From Wenzhouxiangella sp042310355 (lineage in GTDB: Bacteria > Pseudomonadota > Gammaproteobacteria > Xanthomonadales > Wenzhouxiangellaceae), in contig NZ_JBHJMR010000002.1 in the NCBI RefSeq assembly GCF_042310355.1, positions 310,001 to 374,000 of the forward strand: a DNA stretch of 64,000 bases. The letters are read 5' to 3'. The notes beneath the pieces are model-generated. The model searched no databases, was not told where the DNA came from, and worked only from the letters and a program-made list of their open reading frames with translations. This document shows positions 26,178 through 34,875 of this stretch, one piece after another. Position numbers and translations under genes: made by a program. Position 1 is the first letter of the stretch, and each line of letters starts with the position of its first letter.

Positions 26178-26841
26178 TATTGTTCCTCCGGCGCTCCCGA
26201 CCGCCACGAGCAGGGGTCTTGGAGAAGCATTGCCGGATAGGGCCGGGTTCCGCAAAGCGAAACCGGAGCGGGCAAACCAGCCTGTATCGATTGTCACCGG
26301 GCCTTGCGGCCCAAGTACTTGCTCGAGTCGCCGCATTCGCGCTGCGGCGAGCCTGGTCTGCATGCGGCCGCGCGAGGCGCTGGCCTGCAAAATCCGACAC
26401 TGCACCCGGTGACCGTGCTTCGGCCGGTCCGGGAGCGCATAATCTTCGTTTCAGGCCGCCGGAAGCTCTCGCATCTTTCGCGGAAACCGGCGGCGCGCGT
26501 TGTCTATCTGCCGCAACCGGGCCGAATCGGACCCGGTGGCCGTGCAAATCGAAATGGTCCTGTCCGGACCGCTCCCGGATCTGGCCCCTGGCCGGTCGGG
26601 AGTTGAGCAAATGGTTCTGGTGGCGAAAGCCGCACCTGGCCTCTCGGGGCCGTGCCGATGCCGCTTGTGTCGGCATGGGCGGGTGTGACAGCATCCGCGA
26701 TCGGGTTCATGCGGGTCCGAACTTGTTCGGCCGAACGTATCGGCAAGACCACACATGCGCCTGATCTTGTTATTTTATCATTGATCGCTTTGCGACGATA
26801 GCCATCGTCGATCGGCCAATCCACCACACAGCGGGAGCTCG
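26178..26841. promoter_or_regulatory. Divergent promoter and long rne leader region
   Basis: This 664 bp gap between the starts of rne and rluC holds no supported gene. The AT-rich stretch at about 26765-26785 (TTGTTATTTTATCATTG) is the likely promoter zone for both directions; read on the minus strand it contains TAAAAT. From there to rne lies about 590 bp that would be a leader. It has small hairpins, including GGGCC-GCAA-GGCCC on the minus strand (26299-26312, a GNRA loop), CCGAAC-TT-GTTCGG (26718-26731) and an imperfect one at 26243-26266. In E. coli the rne leader is a structured feedback sensor for RNase E; the same role is inferred here. Confidence 0.5.
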
Positions 26842-27765
26842 ATGAACGGCAGCAAGAAGGGTCCGGGCGTCCGGCACGTGGCCGTCGGCGACGATCGTGC
26901 TGGCCAGCGGCTGGACAATTTCCTGATGGGCGAGCTGGGTTCGGTGCCGCGCGGCCTGGTGTATCGACTGGTACGGACCGGCCAGGTCCGCGTCAACGGC
27001 CGCCGCGCCAAACCGATGCAGAAGCTGAAGTCCGGCGACGAGATCCGGGTTCCACCCGTCGCGAGCGAGCCCCCGGAAGCGCGTCGCGTTCCCGACGGCA
27101 TGGCTGCCCGGATCCGTGCCTGCGTGATTGCGCAGGACGATGATGTCCTTGTGCTGGACAAGCCGGCCGGTGTGGCGGTGCAGGGTGGCAGTGGGCTCAA
27201 CTGGGGCTTGATGGATGTGCTGGCGCGCATGGGGCAGGGCTATCGGCCGGTGCATCGCCTCGACCGGGCAACCAGCGGCGTGCTCGCGGTCGCTCGAAAT
27301 CACCGGGCCGCGCGTGAACTGCAGCGGGCCTTTGCCTCCCATGCGGTCGAAAAGCGCTACCTTGCGCTCCTGCACGGGGAGCTGCCGCAAGACCGCCTGA
27401 GCGTGGATGCGCCGCTCAAGAAGGTGAAGGACGCCAGCGGTCAGCGCCGCGTCATCGCCGCGCCCGACGGCCAGTCGGCGCTTACGCACTTCAAGGTGCT
27501 CGAGCGGCTTGGGGGATACAGCTACGTCGAGGTTCGCATCGAAACGGGCCGCACGCACCAGATCCGGGCGCACGCCGCCAGCATCGATCATCCCCTGGCC
27601 GGTGACGAGCGGTACAATCAGCACGCAGCGCCGGAGGGTCTGAGCAGGTTGTTCCTGCATGCGCACTATCTCAAGCTGCCCTGGCCCTCGGAGCAGGTCT
27701 TTTCCGCTCCGTTGCCCGACGAACTCTCGGCCGTGCTCGACCGACTCCGATCGGGCCAAGGCTGA
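26842..27765 (+). CDS. rluC: 23S rRNA pseudouridine synthase RluC
   Basis: A 307 aa protein with an N-terminal S4 RNA-binding domain (about 20-80, QRLDNFLMGELGSVPRGL) and the RluA-type catalytic domain with HRLDRATSGVLAVA, whose Asp is the nucleophile, and the late segment GRTHQIRAHA. RluC modifies U955, U2504 and U2580 of 23S rRNA. The divergent position relative to rne is the conserved gammaproteobacterial one and supports RluC over RluD. ATG start with GCGGGAGCTCG before it. Confidence 0.92.
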   Translation: MNGSKKGPGVRHVAVGDDRAGQRLDNFLMGELGSVPRGLVYRLVRTGQVRVNGRRAKPMQKLKSGDEIRVPPVASEPPEARRVPDGMAARIRACVIAQDDDVLVLDKPAGVAVQGGSGLNWGLMDVLARMGQGYRPVHRLDRATSGVLAVARNHRAARELQRAFASHAVEKRYLALLHGELPQDRLSVDAPLKKVKDASGQRRVIAAPDGQSALTHFKVLERLGGYSYVEVRIETGRTHQIRAHAASIDHPLAGDERYNQHAAPEGLSRLFLHAHYLKLPWPSEQVFSAPLPDELSAVLDRLRSGQG

Positions 27766-27790
27766 GCCTGAAACAGGAAATCGCTAGCGA

Positions 27791-29035
27791 ATGTACCAGC
27801 CCCTGAGCATCTTCGTCGGCCTGCGTTACCTGCGCGCCAAGCGGAGCAATCACTTCATCTCCTTCATCTCGCTGATCTCCATGGGCGGCATCGCGCTGGG
27901 CGTGATGGTGCTGATCACCGTGCTGAGCGTGATGAACGGCTTCGAGCAGGAGCTGCGCGAGCGCATCCTCGGCATGATCTCGCACGCCACGATCGAGGGG
28001 CAGGAGCGGCGCCTGCCGGGCTGGCAGTCACTGCTCGAACAGGTCGAGCGACACCCCTCGGTCGTCGGTGCCGCACCCTACGTGGAGCAGGAAACCCTGA
28101 TGAAGGGGCGCAGTACGGCCGGCGCGCAGGTCCGCGGCATCGATCCCGAGCGGGAGCCGCAGGTCTCGGAGATCGGCGAGTTGATGCGCCACAGCGGGCT
28201 GGAAACGCTCGTGCCGGGGGAGTGGCGTGTGATACTCGGGGCCGGCCTGGCCACGCGCCTTGGAGTGCGCGAAGGGGATTCGGTGACCATCTTCGCCCCC
28301 GAGATCCGGGCCACGCCGGCCGGCGTGGTACCGCAGGTTCGGCGATTCGAGGTCGCCGGTATATTCGAGGCCGGGGTGCAGCAGTACGATACGGCCCTGG
28401 CCGTCATGCATTACCGCGACGCCCAGCGGCTGTTCCGCCTCGAGGACCAGGTCGGTGGCATCCGGCTGAAGTTCGATGACATGATGCAGGCTCGTTCGAT
28501 CGCCTGGGAACTGAGCGATCAGCTCGGCGGCATGCACCGCGTCCGTGACTGGACGCAGCAGCATGCCAACTTCTTCCGCGCCGTGAAGACCGAGAAGACC
28601 GTGATGTTCATCATCCTGTCGCTGATCATCGCCGTGGCGGCGTTCAACATCATCTCCACCCTGGTCATGGTGGTCACCGACAAGCAGGCCGACATCGCCA
28701 TCCTCAAGACCATGGGGCTCGGGCCGAGGAGCATCATGGGCATCTTCATCGTGCAGGGCTCGCTGATCGGCATCATCGGAACGCTGCTGGGCATCGTCGC
28801 CGGGGTCGCCCTGGCGCTCAACGTCGAGGATCTCGTCGCTGCCCTGGAGGCGTTTCTGAGCACCGATTTTCTCTCCGCCGAGGTCTACTACATCAGCGAC
28901 CTGCCCTCGGAACTGCGCTGGGGCGACGTGTTCAAGTTCGGCGGGGTTGCCCTGGTGCTGTCGCTGCTGTCGACCATCTATCCCGCCTGGCGGGCGGCAC
29001 GGACCGAACCGGTGGAGGCGCTGCGCCATGAGTGA
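27791..29035 (+). CDS. lolC: Lipoprotein-releasing ABC transporter permease (LolC/LolE family)
   Basis: A 414 aa protein opening MYQPLSIFVGLRYLRAKRSN, with a first membrane helix at about 24-48, a large periplasmic domain (about 50-265) and three C-terminal helices (about 270-400, including AFNIISTLVMVVTDK). This is the standard LolC/E design. With LolD it pulls lipoproteins from the inner membrane and hands them to LolA. Only one permease gene precedes lolD here, so it may form a homodimer (LolF-like); C and E types cannot be told apart by eye. It overlaps lolD by 8 bp. Confidence 0.9.
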   Translation: MYQPLSIFVGLRYLRAKRSNHFISFISLISMGGIALGVMVLITVLSVMNGFEQELRERILGMISHATIEGQERRLPGWQSLLEQVERHPSVVGAAPYVEQETLMKGRSTAGAQVRGIDPEREPQVSEIGELMRHSGLETLVPGEWRVILGAGLATRLGVREGDSVTIFAPEIRATPAGVVPQVRRFEVAGIFEAGVQQYDTALAVMHYRDAQRLFRLEDQVGGIRLKFDDMMQARSIAWELSDQLGGMHRVRDWTQQHANFFRAVKTEKTVMFIILSLIIAVAAFNIISTLVMVVTDKQADIAILKTMGLGPRSIMGIFIVQGSLIGIIGTLLGIVAGVALALNVEDLVAALEAFLSTDFLSAEVYYISDLPSELRWGDVFKFGGVALVLSLLSTIYPAWRAARTEPVEALRHE

Positions 29036-29711
29036 ACTCGTCATCCGGGCGCAGGGTCTGACCCGGACCTTCGTCCAGGGCCGCAGCGAACTGCAGGTGC
29101 TCAGCGGCGTCGATCTCGATATTCGTGCCGGTGAGCAGGTGGCGATTCTGGGCGCCTCCGGCGTCGGCAAGAGCACGCTGTTGCACCTGCTCGGCGGGCT
29201 CGACAAGCCGACCGCGGGAACCGTCGAGGTCGCCGGCGAGGATATGGCGCGAGCCGACGAGTCGCGCCGGGCCGTGCTGCGCAACCGCCACCTGGGGTTC
29301 GTCTACCAGTTTCACCATCTGCTGCCGGAATTCACCGCGCTCGAGAACGTGGCCATGCCGCTGTTGATCGCCGGCCGTAGCGCCGGCGAGGCCGAGGCGC
29401 AGGCTACTGCACTGCTCGAGCGTGTCGGCTTGGGCGAGCGCCTGACCCACAAGCCGGGCGAGCTGTCCGGCGGCGAGCGCCAGCGCGCGGCGGTCGCGCG
29501 GGCGCTGATCAACCGCCCGGCCTGCGTGCTGGGCGACGAGCCCACCGGCAACCTCGACGAACGCAATGCCGCCCAGGTCTACGAGCTGATGCTCGAGCTC
29601 AACCGCGAGTTTCGCACCAGCGTCGTTCTCGTCACCCACGACCCGCAGCTGGCCGGACGCATGGATCGGCGCCTGGAGATGACCGGCGGTCAGCTCGTTC
29701 CCATCGACTGA
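29028..29711 (+). CDS. lolD: Lipoprotein-releasing ABC transporter ATPase
   Basis: A 227 aa ABC ATPase: Walker A GASGVGKST, the Q-loop VYQFHHLLPEFTALENVAMP with the LolD-type FHHLLPEF, signature LSGGERQR and Walker B VLGDEPTGNLD. It powers lipoprotein release with the permease just upstream, with which it overlaps by 8 bp, so the two are co-translated. comEC follows 3 bp downstream. Confidence 0.95.
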   Translation: MSELVIRAQGLTRTFVQGRSELQVLSGVDLDIRAGEQVAILGASGVGKSTLLHLLGGLDKPTAGTVEVAGEDMARADESRRAVLRNRHLGFVYQFHHLLPEFTALENVAMPLLIAGRSAGEAEAQATALLERVGLGERLTHKPGELSGGERQRAAVARALINRPACVLGDEPTGNLDERNAAQVYELMLELNREFRTSVVLVTHDPQLAGRMDRRLEMTGGQLVPID

Positions 29712-29714
29712 TCC

Positions 29715-31991
29715 ATGCTCGGCGGGGGCGGGCGTCTGGCACTGGCCTTCGTGTGCGGCTGCCTGCTTGCCTCCTGGCTGCCGTCGCTGCCGGGACTCGG
29801 TAGCCTGCTGCTGCTGGCCGTCGTGGTCGGCATCTTCTGCGCCTTCGACGCCACCCGATTGACCGCTGTATTCGTCCTGGGCGCCTTGTGGTTTCTTGCC
29901 GCGGCCCAGTGGCAGATCGATCGGCAATGGCCGAGCGAGCTTGCCGGCGAGGTCGTCGAAGTGACCGGCACGATCGTCGATCTGCCGCGGCGCGCGGGCC
30001 AAAGCCAGCGCTTCGTGCTGGCGGTCGAGGAATGGCAGGGTGTGCACGCGCCGCCCGAGCGGGTCCAGGTGCGCTGGTATCGCCCCTTCAGGCGGCTGGA
30101 GCCAGGCAGTCGCTGGCGCATGGATCTCCGGCTCAAGCCACCGACGGGCCGGGACAACCCCGGCGGATTCGATTACCAGCGCTACCTGATGGCGCAGCGG
30201 GTCGGCGCCGTGGGCAGCGTGCGCGGCCAGCCGCGGCTGCTGGCGAATGATCCCGGCAAGCGCTGGCTCGACCGCCAGCGCCAGCGCCTGAGCGACATTC
30301 TCCAGTCAGAAACCACCGACCGCGACGTTGCTGCGCTCAAGCGCGCGCTCGGCATCGCCGATCGTTCCGGCATGCGTCCGGAACTGTCCGAACGCCTTCG
30401 GCAGACGGGCACGGCCCATCTGCTGGCCATCTCTGGGCTGCACATCGGCATGGTGGCGGGCCTGGTCGGGCTTGTGGCCGGCTGGCTGGCGGCGCCGCTG
30501 GGCTTGTGGGCCGGGCGGGTCGATCGCCGGCGGGTGGGCGTCCTGGCTGGACTGGCGGCGGCGCTGGTCTACGCCGGCCTGGCCGGGTTCACGCTGCCGA
30601 CCCAGCGCGCCCTGGTGATGCTGGCCGTTCTCGCCGTGGCACTTCTGGCAAGGCGATCGGTGCCGCCCGGTCACGCGCTCTTGCTGGCGCTGCTTGCGGT
30701 GCTGCTGTTCGATCCCCTCTCACCCCTGGCGATGGGCTTCTGGCTGTCCTTCGCGGCCGTGGCCGTTCTGATCTGGGCCTTCGCCTGGCGACCGTCGGGC
30801 CCGGGATCGTGGCTGGCGGGCCTGTTTCGCGCACAATTGATCCTGCTCGTGGGCTTGCTGCCGCTGAACGTGGGCCTGTTCGGTCAGCTCGTTCCGGGCG
30901 CCTTGCTGGCGAATCTCGTTGCAATCCCGCTGATGGGCCTGGTGATCCTGCCAGCCCTGCTGGTCGACCTGGTGACGATGCTCACCGGGTTGCCGGCGTT
31001 TGGAGTGGCTGCTCTGGCCGACGAGGGGCTGGCGGTCTTGCTGGCCGTGCTGGAATGGTTGCAGGGTCTGACGGCCACCCACGTGCCGCTGTCCGCCGGG
31101 CCGGCCTGGAGCGTTCCGCTCGCGGCCCTGGGCGCGGCCTGGCTGATCGCGCCAAGCGGGTGGCCGGCGCGCGGACTGGGTGCCGTCTTGCTGCTGCCCT
31201 TGCTGTGGCCGGCGGGACCGAAGGCGGTCGATGATCAGCTCGATGCGTGGTTTCTCGACGTTGGCAACGGCCTTGCCGTGCTGGTTCGGACGCAGGACGA
31301 AACCCTGCTCTACGACACCGGGCCGGGAGACGGGGCGGGCGGTGACGCGATTTCCAGGATTCTTCCCGAGGCCATGCAGCAGTGGCGGATCGACGCCGTC
31401 GACCGCGTTGTCGTTTCGCATGATCACCGGGGCCACGCCGGCGGCCTGGCCTCCGTGACGGGCGAGGGGACGACGGTTTTCGGCAACGGGATCGAGGGGG
31501 CACGGCCCTGCCGAATCGGCGGCGGCTGGACCTCGGGCGCCTATCGCTTCCGCTTCCTGCACCCCAGCGCGGCGTTGCCGGATCTCGGCGGAAACTCGTC
31601 GTGCGTGCTGCACGTCAGCGGTCCCGGCGGTGGGTTGCTGCTGACCGGCGGCATCGATGCGGATGTCGAAGCGCGCCTGGTGACGCAGTGGAGCGGCCCG
31701 CCGGCCGATGTCCTGCAGTTGCCCGCCGGAGGTCATCGGGACGGTAGTAGCACGGTGTTCCTCGCGACCGTCCGGCCACGGCTGGCCCTGGCCTCGGTCG
31801 CCCGTTACGACCGCTTCGGCCGCGTGCACCCCGAAACCCGGGATCGGCTCGAATCCCTGGGTATCGACTGGGTGACCACGGGGCGCTGCGGTGCCGTGCG
31901 CGTTGTGTTGCAGCCGGGGCGCGCGCCTATTGCAAGGTCGCTTGCCACGCTCAGGCCGCGCTTCTGGAAAATGCGCGCCGGCTGCCCCTGA
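29715..31991 (+). CDS. comEC: ComEC/Rec2 DNA-uptake channel with a degenerate metallo-beta-lactamase domain
   Basis: A 758 aa protein: N-terminal membrane segments and OB-like DUF4131 region (about 1-190), the Competence membrane domain with TGTAHLLAISGLHIGMVAG (about 230-500), and a C-terminal metallo-beta-lactamase-like domain (about 510-758). ComEC carries one DNA strand across the inner membrane, and the MBL part is thought to degrade the other. Here the ligand motif SHxDxDHxGG reads SHDHRGHAGG (568-577), the TGD motif reads TGG (644-646), and the HHGS motif reads AGGH (671-674), so metal binding looks lost. The gene follows lolD by 3 bp and precedes exbB, the usual order. Confidence 0.92.
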   Translation: MLGGGGRLALAFVCGCLLASWLPSLPGLGSLLLLAVVVGIFCAFDATRLTAVFVLGALWFLAAAQWQIDRQWPSELAGEVVEVTGTIVDLPRRAGQSQRFVLAVEEWQGVHAPPERVQVRWYRPFRRLEPGSRWRMDLRLKPPTGRDNPGGFDYQRYLMAQRVGAVGSVRGQPRLLANDPGKRWLDRQRQRLSDILQSETTDRDVAALKRALGIADRSGMRPELSERLRQTGTAHLLAISGLHIGMVAGLVGLVAGWLAAPLGLWAGRVDRRRVGVLAGLAAALVYAGLAGFTLPTQRALVMLAVLAVALLARRSVPPGHALLLALLAVLLFDPLSPLAMGFWLSFAAVAVLIWAFAWRPSGPGSWLAGLFRAQLILLVGLLPLNVGLFGQLVPGALLANLVAIPLMGLVILPALLVDLVTMLTGLPAFGVAALADEGLAVLLAVLEWLQGLTATHVPLSAGPAWSVPLAALGAAWLIAPSGWPARGLGAVLLLPLLWPAGPKAVDDQLDAWFLDVGNGLAVLVRTQDETLLYDTGPGDGAGGDAISRILPEAMQQWRIDAVDRVVVSHDHRGHAGGLASVTGEGTTVFGNGIEGARPCRIGGGWTSGAYRFRFLHPSAALPDLGGNSSCVLHVSGPGGGLLLTGGIDADVEARLVTQWSGPPADVLQLPAGGHRDGSSTVFLATVRPRLALASVARYDRFGRVHPETRDRLESLGIDWVTTGRCGAVRVVLQPGRAPIARSLATLRPRFWKMRAGCP

Positions 31992-32066
31992 GGCGACGCG
32001 ACGAATACGGTTCAAACCCGTTATCATGCGCGCTGGACAAGCCGACCGTCGGGACAATCTCCGAAA

Positions 32067-32687
32067 ATGCTCGAAATCGTCTTCGCGGGTGGATGGCTGA
32101 TGGTGCCTATTCTGGCCTGCTCCATCATCGCCGCCGCCATCATCATCGAACGATTCGTCAACCTGCGCCGCAAACGCGTGCTGCCCGCCGGAATCCTCGA
32201 GCGGGTTCGGCAGTGGGCGGCGCAGCGTGAACTGGACCGGCAGCATATCGAGCAGCTCCAGCGCAGTTCGCCCCTCGGCCGGGTTCTGGCCGCGGCCCTG
32301 GTCAACCGCCGGCGCGAGCGCGAGGTGATCAAGGACTCGGTCGAGGACACCGGTCGGCACGTCGTGCACGAACTCGAGCGTTTTCTCAATACGCTTGGCA
32401 CCATCGCGGGCATCACGCCTTTGCTGGGGTTGCTGGGTACGGTCATCGGCATGATCGAAGTCTTCTCCGCGATCATGATTCACGGCGTGGGTGATCCCAA
32501 CCAGCTGGCCGGCGGCATCTCGCAGGCGCTGATCACCACCGCCGCGGGTCTGACCGTGGCGATCCCGAGCTATTTCTTCTATCGCTATTTTCGCGGCCTG
32601 GTTCGCGCCTACGTCGTCGAGATGGAACAGCAGTCGATGGAGCTTTTGCACACCATCGAGCGCAAGCGTCCGCAAGCCGCCGTCTGA
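32067..32687 (+). CDS. exbB: ExbB/TolQ-type proton channel subunit
   Basis: A 206 aa protein with three membrane segments: about 8-28, 104-135 (GTIAGITPLLGLLGTVIGMIEVF) and 147-172. The central GLLGTV motif and LITTAAGLTVAIPSYFFYRYF belong to the MotA/TolQ/ExbB family. With ExbD it conducts protons and drives TonB- or Tol-type force transfer to the outer membrane. No tonB is nearby. ATG 32067; exbD follows 11 bp after. Confidence 0.92.
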   Translation: MLEIVFAGGWLMVPILACSIIAAAIIIERFVNLRRKRVLPAGILERVRQWAAQRELDRQHIEQLQRSSPLGRVLAAALVNRRREREVIKDSVEDTGRHVVHELERFLNTLGTIAGITPLLGLLGTVIGMIEVFSAIMIHGVGDPNQLAGGISQALITTAAGLTVAIPSYFFYRYFRGLVRAYVVEMEQQSMELLHTIERKRPQAAV

Positions 32688-32698
32688 AAGCAACAGGC

Positions 32699-33118
32699 AT
32701 GAAACTGCAGAAGGAAGAATACGAGGAGCCGGAGATCAATCTCACGTCGCTGATCGACGTGGTGTTTCTTTTGCTGATCTTCTTCATGGTTTCGACCACT
32801 TTCGAGCGGCAGTCCCTGCTGCGTCTCGATCTGCCGGAAGCGAGCACGGCCGAGACCGAATCGGTGCCGGATGTGGTCGAGTTCATCGTGACCGATGACG
32901 GGCGCCTGTTCGTCGGCGACGAAGAGCTGGTCGACGAGCGCCAGGCGACCGTTCAGGCCGCCATCGCGCAGCGTTTTCGCGACAATCCCGAAGCCGTGCT
33001 GGTCATCCGCGCGGACGCCGAGGCCCCGCACCGGCTGGTCGTGCGAGTGCTCGATTCGGCCGCTGCCGAAGGCATCCGCAGGGTGAGCATCGCCGCCGTC
33101 GAGGAGGCGACGCAATGA
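32699..33118 (+). CDS. exbD: ExbD/TolR-type proton channel subunit
   Basis: A 139 aa protein with one N-terminal helix INLTSLIDVVFLLLIFFMVS, whose Asp (about residue 20) is the proton-carrying residue, and a C-terminal periplasmic peptidoglycan-facing domain. It pairs with ExbB upstream. The stop overlaps the msbA start as ATGA. This exbBD pair upstream of msbA/lpxK is common in Lysobacterales and related groups. Confidence 0.92.
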   Translation: MKLQKEEYEEPEINLTSLIDVVFLLLIFFMVSTTFERQSLLRLDLPEASTAETESVPDVVEFIVTDDGRLFVGDEELVDERQATVQAAIAQRFRDNPEAVLVIRADAEAPHRLVVRVLDSAAAEGIRRVSIAAVEEATQ

Positions 33119-34869
33119 CCGAGTCGACCGGCATGACCGGCGGGCAGGTCTATCGCCGCTTGCTGAGCATGGTGCTCAAGCACCGCCTGATCTTCGGCCT
33201 GGCATTGTTCGCGGTCGCGCTCGATGCGGCCGGGCAGGGCCTGTTTTTCTACCTGCTGCGGCCGCTGATCGACGACACCATCGCCAACCCCAATCCGGAG
33301 TTCAATTACCTGCTGCCGGCGCTCGTCTTTCTGTCGCTGATCCTGCGCGTGATCGGTAATTTCGGCGGCGAGTTCGGCATGCAGTGGGTCGGGCGCAAAC
33401 TGATCGCGGATTTGCGCAATGCGCTGTTCGATCGCTACCTCGAGTTGCCGGCCGCCTACTTCGACCGGGAGTCCTCGGGGCAGATGATTTCGCGGGTGAC
33501 CTACAACACCGAACAGGTCGCCGAGGCGGCGACCAAGGCGCTGATCGGCGTATCGCGTGATGTCATGACCGTCGTGGCGCTGTTCGGCGTCATGCTGATC
33601 CAGTCCTGGCGACTGACGCTGTCGCTGTTGCTGCTGCTGCCGGTGATTGCGGTCATCGCTTTCGTGATCAGCCGGCACTTCCGGCGCATATCGACCAACA
33701 TCCAGGACTCCATGGGTGACGTCACTCACATCACCGAGGAGGCGGTCAACGGACACCAGGTGGTCAAGGTCTTCGGTGGCCAGCAGCACGAACGCGACAA
33801 GTTTCACGGCATCAACGAAAGCAATCGACGGCTGCATCTTCGCCTGGTCGGCACGCAACTGTTGTCGTCCTCGCTGGTGCAGATGGCGGCCGGTGTGGCC
33901 CTGGTGGTCCTGCTGGTGGTCGCCGCCAGCGAGCTGATGGGCGACACCGTCACCGCCGGTATCTTCATGTCGGTACTGGCAGCGCTGGCGGCCACCATTC
34001 CGCCGCTCAAGCGCCTGACGAAGATGCACGTCACCATCGAGCGCGGCGTGGCAGCCGCCGAAAGCATCTTCCGGGTCGTCGACACGCCCGGAGAACCCGA
34101 CCAGGGCAACTACGAGCCGGATCGGGTGCACGGCGATATCCGCTTCGAGAACGTGTCCTTTTCCTATCCGGACGCGAGCGAATCGGCGCTGGTCGAACTG
34201 GATCTGCACATTCCCGCCGGCCAGGTGACCGCGCTGGTGGGGCGTTCGGGCTCGGGCAAGAGCACGATCGTCAAGCTGCTGCCGCGCTTCTACCAGCCGG
34301 CGGCCGGCCGAATCCTGATCGACGACGTCGATATTCGCGACTTCGGGCTGGCTGCGCTGCGCAGCCGTATCGCGCTGGTCAGCCAGGACGTGGTGCTGTT
34401 CAACGACACCATCGGACGCAATATCGCTTACGGCGGACTGGTCGGCGCCACGCGCGAACAGATCGAGGAAGCCGCCCGTGCCGCGCATGCCATGGAGTTC
34501 ATCGAGCGGCTGCCGCGTGGACTGGATACGCCGATCGGCGAGGACGGATCCCTGCTCTCGGGCGGCCAGCGCCAGCGCATCGCGATCGCCCGCGCCGTGC
34601 TCAAGGACGCGCCCATCCTGATACTCGACGAGGCCACATCGGCGCTGGACGCCGAGTCGGAGCAGGCCGTGCAGGATGCACTCGAGGTGCTGATGGAAAA
34701 CCGCACCACGTTGGTCATCGCGCATCGCCTTGCCACCGTCCAGAAGGCCAACCAGGTCGTCGTGCTCGACCAGGGCCGCGTGGTCGAGTCGGGCTCGCAT
34801 GCCGAGTTGCTCGAACGCGACGATGGCCTTTACCGCTACTTGCACCGGCTTCAGCTTGCCGGTGCCTGA
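33115..34869 (+). CDS. msbA: Lipid A export ATP-binding/permease protein MsbA
   Basis: A 584 aa half-transporter with six membrane helices over about 25-320 and an ATPase domain: Walker A GRSGSGKST, signature LLSGGQRQR and Walker B LILDEATSALD, then the H-loop in VIAHRLATV. MsbA flips lipid A-core to the outer leaflet of the inner membrane. It stands between exbD and lpxK, the usual place. Confidence 0.95.
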   Translation: MTESTGMTGGQVYRRLLSMVLKHRLIFGLALFAVALDAAGQGLFFYLLRPLIDDTIANPNPEFNYLLPALVFLSLILRVIGNFGGEFGMQWVGRKLIADLRNALFDRYLELPAAYFDRESSGQMISRVTYNTEQVAEAATKALIGVSRDVMTVVALFGVMLIQSWRLTLSLLLLLPVIAVIAFVISRHFRRISTNIQDSMGDVTHITEEAVNGHQVVKVFGGQQHERDKFHGINESNRRLHLRLVGTQLLSSSLVQMAAGVALVVLLVVAASELMGDTVTAGIFMSVLAALAATIPPLKRLTKMHVTIERGVAAAESIFRVVDTPGEPDQGNYEPDRVHGDIRFENVSFSYPDASESALVELDLHIPAGQVTALVGRSGSGKSTIVKLLPRFYQPAAGRILIDDVDIRDFGLAALRSRIALVSQDVVLFNDTIGRNIAYGGLVGATREQIEEAARAAHAMEFIERLPRGLDTPIGEDGSLLSGGQRQRIAIARAVLKDAPILILDEATSALDAESEQAVQDALEVLMENRTTLVIAHRLATVQKANQVVVLDQGRVVESGSHAELLERDDGLYRYLHRLQLAGA

Positions 34870-34875
34870 CCGGCA

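Noticed and set aside
26451..26756. Small open frames on both strands in the rne-rluC gap
   Set aside because: No ribosome binding sites, and compositions are Arg/Pro/His-rich as expected from random GC-rich DNA.
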